Shown here: positions 1-6,170 of the stretch, in pieces | Layout of the letters: every line of letters begins with the position of its first letter | Position numbering within the stretch: position 1 is the stretch's first letter | Assembly (NCBI GenBank): GCA_023262945.1 | Contig: JALQXY010000134.1 | Coordinates: 1-11,565 of the forward strand | Direction: 5' to 3' | From: Rickettsiales bacterium | GTDB lineage: Bacteria; Pseudomonadota; Alphaproteobacteria; Rickettsiales; UBA1997 | DNA: 11,565 nt | Translations under genes and position numbers: made by a program | Notes under the pieces: model-generated | The model's input: the letters and a program-made list of their open reading frames with translations, nothing else | Database searches by the model: none | Told to the model about the DNA's origin: nothing

Positions 1-193
1 ATTCCTTAGTAAAATAATTTCTCAAAGCCAAAGTAGCATTAAGTACTATGGCTTTTCTAAATTCTTTTGTTAAGAAATATCTTTTTATTAAAAGAACAAT
101 TAGTTTATACACGGATTAATACTGATAAACAATAATAAAAATTAATTATTAAACTAAATTAACAATTATCAATATAAATTAAAGCATTAAATA
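1..193. other. AT-rich leader upstream of xseA
   Basis: This is non-coding as far as I can tell. It holds one imperfect hairpin near the left edge (listed separately) and then a very AT-rich run leading to the xseA start. Short open frames touch the window edge on both strands, but neither has a convincing start or a recognisable product. No clear -35/-10 pair and no Shine-Dalgarno sequence is visible before xseA, so its promoter is not assigned. Confidence 0.5.
24..55. terminator. Imperfect stem-loop, possible terminator of an upstream gene
   Basis: AAAGCCAAAGTA (24-35) pairs with TACTATGGCTTT (44-55) with one mismatch around an 8-nt loop. The right arm runs into TTTTCTAAATTCTTTT, so on the + strand it resembles a weak Rho-independent terminator for a gene left of the window. 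It could equally be the remnant of a small palindromic repeat. No sequence similarity to the three palindromic elements further right was seen. Confidence 0.3.
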
Positions 194-1555
194 ATGAATA
201 TATTAAATATTCCCGAGTTTAGCGTTAGCGAATTTTCAAAATCAATAAAATTAGTTGTTGAAGATGCTTTTGGTTATGTTAGAATAAAAGGTGAGATAAC
301 TGGTTTTAGGCCTCATTCATCGGGTCATTTTTATTTTAGTTTGCAAGAGAATGAATATGTAATTTCAGCTATATGTTTTAAAAATTTAGCTAATTTGATT
401 AATTTTAAAGTTGAAAATGGTCTAGAGGTTGTGGCGTCGGGTAGAATTACAACCTATGGTAATCGTTCGAATTATCAAATAGTTGTTGAAAAATTAGAAA
501 TAGCTGGCATTGGTGCTATTCTAGAGATGATTGAAAAAAGAAGGCAAAAACTACATAAAGAGGGTATTTTTGATGAAATTCACAAAAAATCACTCCCAGT
601 CTTTCCTAAAAAAATTGGCGTTATAACTTCTAAAACTGGCTCTGTTATTGAAGATATAAAGCATAGAATTAATGATAGATTTCCGTTGCATTTAGTTGTT
701 TATAACGCAGCAATGCAAGGCAATAAAGTAATTGATGATGTAATTTCTGGTATAAAATATTTTAACAATCTGCATGATAATCAAAAACCAGATATAATTA
801 TTATTGCTAGAGGAGGGGGGTCATTTGAAGATTTGCTGCCTTTTAACGATGAGCAAATTGTAAGAGCTGTTTTTGATTCACAAATAGCAATAATTTCTGC
901 TATTGGTCATGAAACGGATATTACATTAATTGATTATGTTGCTGATGTAAGAGCTCCAACTCCAACTGCAGCTGCTGAAATTGCCACTCCTATATTACAA
1001 GATATGAAATTAGCTATAAATAATTTAGCAAAAAATCTTAACATTTTTAGCAGATCGTTATTGTCTGATATGTTATCTGATCTTAATAAAAAGTTTTGTT
1101 TATTAACTAGTCCAAAACGCCATCTAGACAATATTAGTGATAAAATGGAATATTTTTTTGATAAAATCACTACAATTATCATGACAAAATTTGATCAAGA
1201 TAACAAAAAGTTAAATTTCTTAACAATGCCTAAAAATATTTTAATTAACAAAATTGAGCATGATTCGATTATAAATATAAATTTATATGAAAAAATTAAC
1301 TCAAATTGTCAGGAAGTATTATTTCGTAAAGAGAAAGATCTTTTATCTAGCTACAAATTGTTGCAAAATAATAATTATAAAAATGTTTTAAATAGAGGGT
1401 TTGCTTTGATAAAAAATAATGATAAAATTATTTCTTTAGCTAGTCAGATTAGTCCTTCATCAATAATTGATATAGAATTTAGCGATGGCAATATATCGGC
1501 AAAGGTAATAAATAAAAATGATATATTATACCAATTCCCACCTAAAAAACCATAA
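194..1555 (+). CDS. xseA: Exodeoxyribonuclease VII large subunit
   Basis: This is the catalytic large subunit of exonuclease VII, a cytoplasmic enzyme that degrades single-stranded DNA from both ends in repair and recombination; it works with several copies of the small subunit XseB, which is not in the window. The N-terminal OB-fold (about residues 5-105) starts with the family-typical IPEFSVSEFSKSIK and GYVRIKGEITGF. The nuclease domain shows GVITSKTGSVIEDI (142-155), ARGGGSFEDLLPFNDE (205-220), GHETD (238-242) and DVRAPTPTAAAE (251-262). The C-terminal RGFALI motif begins at 401. At 453 aa the length is close to E. coli XseA. The first ATG fits the family start, although no Shine-Dalgarno precedes it. 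The oddity is at the end: the last eight residues (YQFPPKKP, 446-453) and the TAA are encoded by the left arm of a palindromic repeat element, so the native end has been replaced. The active-site motifs are intact, so a working enzyme is expected. Confidence 0.97.
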   Translation: MNILNIPEFSVSEFSKSIKLVVEDAFGYVRIKGEITGFRPHSSGHFYFSLQENEYVISAICFKNLANLINFKVENGLEVVASGRITTYGNRSNYQIVVEKLEIAGIGAILEMIEKRRQKLHKEGIFDEIHKKSLPVFPKKIGVITSKTGSVIEDIKHRINDRFPLHLVVYNAAMQGNKVIDDVISGIKYFNNLHDNQKPDIIIIARGGGSFEDLLPFNDEQIVRAVFDSQIAIISAIGHETDITLIDYVADVRAPTPTAAAEIATPILQDMKLAINNLAKNLNIFSRSLLSDMLSDLNKKFCLLTSPKRHLDNISDKMEYFFDKITTIIMTKFDQDNKKLNFLTMPKNILINKIEHDSIININLYEKINSNCQEVLFRKEKDLLSSYKLLQNNNYKNVLNRGFALIKNNDKIISLASQISPSSIIDIEFSDGNISAKVINKNDILYQFPPKKP

Positions 1556-1625
1556 AAACTAAACAACCTGACTTTATCTCAAAAATATTTTGTCATATTG
1601 TTCATTTTTAGATGGGAATTGGTAT
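1528..1625 (+). repeat. Palindromic MITE-like element, copy 1 (short form, 98 bp)
   Basis: The left arm at 1528-1548 (ATACCAATTCCCACCTAAAA and on) and the right arm at 1605-1625 are inverted repeats of about 21 bp with one mismatch. The dinucleotide TA lies just outside CC...GG on both sides (1529-1530 and 1623-1624), as expected if TA was duplicated on insertion. Internally it carries TGACTTTATCT (1569-1579) and TCAAAAATATTTTGTCATATTG, both shared with copy 2. It lies in the convergent spacer between xseA and ileS, and overlaps the xseA 3' end. As RNA the arms would form a strong stem. It has no coding capacity. I infer a non-autonomous element; the family is not one I can name. Confidence 0.8.
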
Positions 1626-1696
1626 TACTAAAAAAACAAGAATAGTTATTGACCTTTTATTTTATTGAAATTGGTTTTGGGCCTAATTTATACTAC

Positions 1697-1719
1697 TAAA
1701 AAATTAGTTTGGCTAATTT
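1697..1719 (-). terminator. ileS: Weak hairpin plus T-run spanning the ileS stop codon
   Basis: On the minus strand AAATTAG (1719-1713, including the TAG stop) pairs with CTAATTT (1707-1701) around the loop CCAAA, and the pairing runs into a T tract. The 7-bp stem has only one G-C pair, so it is weak, but hairpin plus T-run immediately at the gene end fits an intrinsic terminator. A larger inverted repeat, GGCCTAA/TTAGGCC (1680-1686 and 1724-1730), encloses it. Confidence 0.4.
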
Positions 1720-4220
1720 GTTTTTAGGCCACGCCACACATATTCACAACTAAAAGGTAAAAGAGGTGCTGCAGCTTCACATAAAGTGATTAAGCAAGTT
1801 AACAAAACATCATAAGCATCTTGTTTGCTTTGATTTATTTCATTTTGCCAAAAGCGTTGTCTATTGCGTCTAATATACCAATTATTAAGAACTTCAAAAA
1901 AATCATCAAATTCTTGGCAAGGTGATATAGTGTTATACTCTTCTAGACCTTCTTTGATATTATTAATACATTTTTTAAGCTTGGTTAAAATATAGCGATC
2001 AGTAATATTATTAAAATTTCTATTTTCTTTAATTCTGTGAGCTATTATATTATCAGCATTAGCATAAAGGCAAAAGAAATTATAAGAATTTAATAATGGT
2101 TTTATAGAGAGTCGCAAAGTGTCTTTGATAGCTTTTCCGTCTCGATCAAATTTTAGTTCTTGTCCTTTCATAACTGGTTGAGAAATTAGATAAAAACGCA
2201 TAGCATCAGAGCCAGTGTTAGAAAAGATTTCTATAGGATCGGGATAATTTTTTAATCTTTTTGATAGTTTTTGAGCCTTGTCATCTAAAATTGTACCATG
2301 GCAAATAACATTTTTAAAAGGAATTTTGTCAAAAAGGGCAGTTGATAAAACCATCATTGTGTAAAACCAACCACGAGTTTGAGCTATATATTCAGTAACA
2401 AAATCTGCCGGAAAATTATCCTCAAACCATTGTTTATTTTCAAAAGGATAGTGATTTTGTGCATAAGGCATAGATCCAGACTCAAACCAGCAATCCAAAA
2501 CATCTCCAACTCTTATCATTTTTGAGCAATTTTTATGATCTTGATGACTTGGATCAGCTCTTGGATCATCAGGATTTAGACGGGTTAATTGATCTATAAA
2601 AGGACGATGTAGATTTTCAGGACGTTTACCAAAATCTTTTTCTAAATCATCAAGAGATCCATAAACATCAATTCTTGGGTAGGATGGGTCATTACTTTGC
2701 CAAACTGGCACTGGACAACCCCAGAAACGATTTCTTGTAATTGACCAATCTCTAGCTCCTTCAAGCCATTTACCAAATTGACCATCTTTAATATGCTCTG
2801 GAATCCAATTTATTTGTTGATTTAGTTCAACCATACGATCTTTAAAGTCTGTTACTTTGACATACCAAGAGCTAACAGCTTTATAAATAAGTGGTGTATC
2901 AGTGCGCCAGCAATGAGGATAATTATGAAAATATTGCTCAGTTTTAAACCAAGAATTTTGCGATTTTAGATACTTAATAATGTCGTCATTAGTTTCAAAA
3001 ACTTGTCGATTTTTAAGTGATAAATTTTCAAGATCAAAAATTTCATTGCTAAATTTACCGCCTTCATCAACTGGGCAAATTGTTGCAATATTATTGGCTT
3101 TGGCTAAATTCTGATCATCTTCACCAAATCCAGGGGCAATATGCACAATGCCCGTTCCTTCTTCAGTGGTGACGAAATCTCCATGTAAAATTGTGAAAAC
3201 ATTTTGGCAATTTTGTAATTTTTCATTGTTCTTTAGGTAAGGAAATAGTGGTGTATATTTTAAACCAATTAACTTTTCTCCCAAAACTGTTTTTTCAATT
3301 TCAAATTCACCAAATTCTTTGGCTAATTTTTCAACTAAATTGCTGGCTAAAATAAATATTTCTTCAGTTTTTCTAATTTTTATAACTGCATATTCGATAT
3401 TTTTGCCAACTGCCAAAGCCAAATTTGAAGGTAAAGTCCATGGGGTGGTTGTCCATGCTAAAAGTGAAATATTGCCTTTAAAATCTTTTGAGCGACAAGG
3501 GGGAATCTCTGATAATTTAAATTTAACAGTCACCGCTTTACTTTCTTTTTTGCGATAAGAATTATCCATTCTAGTTTCAAAATTTGAAAGTGGAGTTTGA
3601 CAGGCCCAAGAGTAGGGTACCACTCGCAAATCTTCATAAATTAAGCCTTTGTTAAAAAGAGTCTTAAAGGCCCAAATTACTGACTCCATATAACCAATAT
3701 CCATCGTTTTGTAGCTATTTTTAAAATCAACAAAACGACCTTGCCTTGTTACATAATATTCCCAGTCATTAGCATAGCGCATAACTGATTTTTCGCAGGC
3801 TTTATTAAACTGCTCAATGCCATATTCTTGAATAGCAATTTGACCAGAGATATTTTTATTTTCTTGTTTACTTAACTCTTTTTCGGTTTCCATTTCCACT
3901 GGTAATCCATGAGTATCCCAACCAAAACGACGCTCAACTTTGCGACCTTGCATAGTTTGATAGCGCGCAAAAACATCTTTAATGAATCCGGTTAATAAAT
4001 GACCATAATGAGGAAGCCCGTTGGCAAAAGGCGGTCCATCGTAAAATACATATTCATTTTTGCTATTTTCAATGTCACGATTTGTAATTGATTTTTTAAA
4101 AATATCTTCATTTTGCCAAAATTGTAAAATTTCTTCTTCTAAATTAGCTAAATCTATATTTTGATTAGGTTGTGGATATGGAGTTTTTGCTGTTTTGCTG
4201 TTTGTAATATTTTCTTTCAT
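1713..4220 (-). CDS. ileS: Isoleucyl-tRNA synthetase, eukaryote-like type, C-terminally shortened
   Basis: This is a class I synthetase that charges tRNA-Ile in the cytoplasm. The HIGH signature appears as HYGH (71-74) within PFANGLPHYGHLLTG, followed by GWDTHGLPVE. The CP1 editing domain carries WTTTPW (256-261) and GTGIVHIAPGFGEDD (from 355), so post-transfer editing of mischarged Val is probably retained. Next come the family block DVLDCWFESGSMPYAQ and the KMSKS loop as KLSKR (651-655). The motif set matches the eukaryote-like IleS class found in rickettsiae, chlamydiae and actinobacteria. From about residue 690 the anticodon-binding domain runs to LLPFSCEYVWRGLKTN and stops at 835. Relatives continue with a block like ESVHLTDWP and about 200-250 further residues, to roughly 1,050-1,100 aa. 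I see no continuation in any minus-strand frame of the 157-bp downstream spacer, so sequence is missing and not merely frameshifted. The body is otherwise intact, so this is either a tolerated truncation or a recent pseudogene backed up by another ileS. Confidence 0.93.
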   Translation of the reverse strand: MKENITNSKTAKTPYPQPNQNIDLANLEEEILQFWQNEDIFKKSITNRDIENSKNEYVFYDGPPFANGLPHYGHLLTGFIKDVFARYQTMQGRKVERRFGWDTHGLPVEMETEKELSKQENKNISGQIAIQEYGIEQFNKACEKSVMRYANDWEYYVTRQGRFVDFKNSYKTMDIGYMESVIWAFKTLFNKGLIYEDLRVVPYSWACQTPLSNFETRMDNSYRKKESKAVTVKFKLSEIPPCRSKDFKGNISLLAWTTTPWTLPSNLALAVGKNIEYAVIKIRKTEEIFILASNLVEKLAKEFGEFEIEKTVLGEKLIGLKYTPLFPYLKNNEKLQNCQNVFTILHGDFVTTEEGTGIVHIAPGFGEDDQNLAKANNIATICPVDEGGKFSNEIFDLENLSLKNRQVFETNDDIIKYLKSQNSWFKTEQYFHNYPHCWRTDTPLIYKAVSSWYVKVTDFKDRMVELNQQINWIPEHIKDGQFGKWLEGARDWSITRNRFWGCPVPVWQSNDPSYPRIDVYGSLDDLEKDFGKRPENLHRPFIDQLTRLNPDDPRADPSHQDHKNCSKMIRVGDVLDCWFESGSMPYAQNHYPFENKQWFEDNFPADFVTEYIAQTRGWFYTMMVLSTALFDKIPFKNVICHGTILDDKAQKLSKRLKNYPDPIEIFSNTGSDAMRFYLISQPVMKGQELKFDRDGKAIKDTLRLSIKPLLNSYNFFCLYANADNIIAHRIKENRNFNNITDRYILTKLKKCINNIKEGLEEYNTISPCQEFDDFFEVLNNWYIRRNRQRFWQNEINQSKQDAYDVLLTCLITLCEAAAPLLPFSCEYVWRGLKTN

Positions 4221-4394
4221 TAAATTTATTGTTTATTAATAAAGATTTAAGATTTAATTTAGTTTATTTAGAATAAAAATCATATTAAGTATTTTTTCAA
4301 GCTAAAGGTTAAACCTAAATCAACTTATCTATTAATGGATTTAAGCTAAACTACTACTTAACATGCAATAAAAATCAATTAACTTAATTAATAT
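4221..4394. promoter_or_regulatory. Divergent promoter region between ileS and bfr
   Basis: Both genes must be started from this 174-bp spacer. For ileS a possible minus-strand -35 TTGAAA (4300-4295) is followed 19 bp later by TATTCT (4275-4270); the spacing is long, so this is a weak candidate. For bfr no good hexamer pair is seen. Two features could be regulatory but are unassigned: the small palindrome AGGTTAAACCT at about 4306-4316 and the octamer AAGCTAAA, which occurs twice about 44 bp apart. No Fur- or Irr-type iron box could be identified with confidence. Confidence 0.35.
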
Positions 4395-4853
4395 ATGGAT
4401 AAAAAGCTAATAAATCACCTAAATATAATACTTCGTAACGAATTAGTAGCTATTAATCAATATTTTTTACATAGCAAAATTCTTCAAGATCAGGGTTTTT
4501 TGAAATTGGCTAATTTAAGCAAAAAAGAGTCAATCGATGAAATGAAACACGCAGACTCCATAATAGAAAAAATTCTTTTCTTAAAAGGTGTTCCACAAAT
4601 GACAGAATACGGCAATTTAAAAATTGGCAGCGATGTTGAAACAATTCTTATTAATGATTTAAATCTTGAGATTGATGCAATTAAAGATTTAAAAAATGCT
4701 ATTAAATATTGCGCAGAAATTGAAGAAATCGGCGCAAAAGATTTATTAGAAAAAATTCTAATTAGCGAAGAAGAGCATTATGATTTTCTAGAAACGCAAA
4801 TCGGATTAATCAAAAAAGTCGGTTTACAAAATTATCTAGCAACTCAAATTTAA
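4395..4853 (+). CDS. bfr: Bacterioferritin
   Basis: This is a cytoplasmic iron-storage protein that forms a 24-subunit haem-containing shell, oxidises Fe(II) at a di-iron centre and holds the mineral inside. At 152 aa it is close to family length. All six ferroxidase ligands can be placed, each two residues before its E. coli number: E16, E49, H52, E92, E125 and H128. The haem-ligating methionine is M50 (in SIDEMKHAD, 46-54). The ending LQNYLATQI is typical. The start is the family start; no Shine-Dalgarno is visible upstream. hom follows after only 20 bp, which suggests cotranscription. With every ligand kept, the protein should be a functional ferroxidase and haem binder and not a degenerate paralogue. 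A Dps or rubrerythrin assignment is excluded by the SIDEMKHAD and LQNYLATQI blocks. Confidence 0.97.
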   Translation: MDKKLINHLNIILRNELVAINQYFLHSKILQDQGFLKLANLSKKESIDEMKHADSIIEKILFLKGVPQMTEYGNLKIGSDVETILINDLNLEIDAIKDLKNAIKYCAEIEEIGAKDLLEKILISEEEHYDFLETQIGLIKKVGLQNYLATQI

Positions 4854-4873
4854 ACTTAATTATCTTAACTTTT

Positions 4874-6151
4874 ATGAAAACTCTTAAAATTGGTTTAGCT
4901 GGTCTTGGCACTGTCGGTAAATCGGTTTACGAAATTATAAAAAACGACGCTTCATCTTTAACCAAAAAGCATAAAACTAATTTTAAGATTGTTGCAGTTT
5001 CGGCTCGTTCTAAAAAAGATTTCATTGCTAATGATATAAAATTCTATCAAAATGCCGTTGATTTAGCTAAAGATAAAAATATTGATGTAATTATCGAAGT
5101 AATAGGTGGTGAAGATGTAGCTAAAGATCTTATTTTTGAATCTTTAAAAAATAACAAACATTATATTACGGCCAATAAAGCATTGCTTGCTAAAGATGGT
5201 TATGAAATTGCCAAATTAGCTGACAACAATAATTGTCATATTGGATTTGAAGCTTCAACAGTGGGCGCTGTACCAATTATTAAATCTTTTAAAGATAACT
5301 TTGCTGCTGTTAATAATATAACTGAATTTTATGGCATTTTAAATGGTACTTGCAATTTTATCTTAACCAAAATGACTGACGAAGGCTCTGATTTTGCTGA
5401 CGTTTTAAAAGAAGCTCAAGAAAACGGCTATGCTGAAGCCGATCCAACATTTGATATTAAAGGCATTGATGCTGCTCATAAATTAACCATTTTATCAACC
5501 ATAGCTTCTGGCAATAAGCCAAATTTTGATGATTTATATATTGAAGGAGTTGATAAAATAGAAGCCAGCGATATCAAATTAGCTAAAGATTTAGGCTATA
5601 AAATAAAATTATTAGCTATTTATAAAAATAATGGTCAAGAATGTGAGCAGGCTGTTTATCCAGCATTGGTCGATAAATCTTTAATGATTGCCAAGGTAGA
5701 AGATACCTATAATACCATTTTAACTAACTGCTCTAATGCTGGCTGGAATATGACAATTGGTCGCGGTGCTGGCGGTTTAATAACCGCATCAGCTATTATT
5801 GCTGATTTAGCCGATATTGCTAATGAAAATTTCTCTAAAACATTTTTATTTTCTGCCAATGATTTGCAGGAAATAAAAATTAAAGATATTAAAAACAAAA
5901 AAGGCGACTATTTTATAAAACTTATAATCAATAAATCAAGCATAGCTGAAGATAGAGAGTTTTTACAAGAAACTATTGGTAAAAATTTTAATATAAAAAA
6001 AGCTTCGTATATTGACGATAAAGAGCAAATATTGGCTGGTTTTATTGTTGATAATTGTCAAGAATCAGAAGTTAAAAATTTTATAGACAATCTAACTTTA
6101 AATAAAATAATATCTGCAAAATTTATTAGAATTGAGAATCCTCAATTATAA
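4874..6151 (+). CDS. hom: Homoserine dehydrogenase
   Basis: It reduces aspartate semialdehyde to homoserine with NAD(P)H, the branch point towards threonine and methionine and away from lysine/diaminopimelate. The N-terminal nucleotide fold shows GLGTVG (10-15). The catalytic part shows NKALLA (101-106), EASTVGAVP (126-134), GILNGTCNFILT (154-165) and EADPTFDIKGIDAAHKL (188-204), which includes the conserved acidic and lysine residues (D194, K203). GRGAGGLITASA (296-307) has I where P is usual. There is no aspartokinase domain, so it is the monofunctional form. The C-terminal region (about 345-420) sits where a regulatory ACT domain is expected, but the usual DxPGVLA motif is not recognisable. 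The protein is full length (425 aa). It follows bfr by 20 bp and precedes glyS by 19 bp, so it is probably the middle gene of an operon. Confidence 0.95.
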   Translation: MKTLKIGLAGLGTVGKSVYEIIKNDASSLTKKHKTNFKIVAVSARSKKDFIANDIKFYQNAVDLAKDKNIDVIIEVIGGEDVAKDLIFESLKNNKHYITANKALLAKDGYEIAKLADNNNCHIGFEASTVGAVPIIKSFKDNFAAVNNITEFYGILNGTCNFILTKMTDEGSDFADVLKEAQENGYAEADPTFDIKGIDAAHKLTILSTIASGNKPNFDDLYIEGVDKIEASDIKLAKDLGYKIKLLAIYKNNGQECEQAVYPALVDKSLMIAKVEDTYNTILTNCSNAGWNMTIGRGAGGLITASAIIADLADIANENFSKTFLFSANDLQEIKIKDIKNKKGDYFIKLIINKSSIAEDREFLQETIGKNFNIKKASYIDDKEQILAGFIVDNCQESEVKNFIDNLTLNKIISAKFIRIENPQL

Positions 6152-6170
6152 GAGTTACTTAATATAAAAT

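Noticed and set aside
1..112. Minus-strand open frame from a GTG at 112-110 to the window edge (37 codons)
   Set aside because: No ribosome binding site, weak start codon and no recognisable product; it also crosses the hairpin at 24-55. A + strand frame (2-73) is open over part of the same bases, so openness alone is not evidence.
934..1182. Minus-strand 82-codon frame inside xseA
   Set aside because: Opposite-strand shadow of a well-conserved gene, with no family features.
1556..1712. Frameshifted remainder of the IleS C-terminus
   Set aside because: All three minus-strand frames contain stops, and none shows an SVHLTDWP-like block or other IleS sequence.
3319..3558. + strand 79-codon frame within ileS
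   Set aside because: It lies over the conserved editing domain of IleS; a shadow frame.
4221..4394. Fur/Irr-type iron operator before bfr
   Set aside because: Only generic AT-rich palindromes are present; none fits a recognised iron-box consensus well enough to claim.
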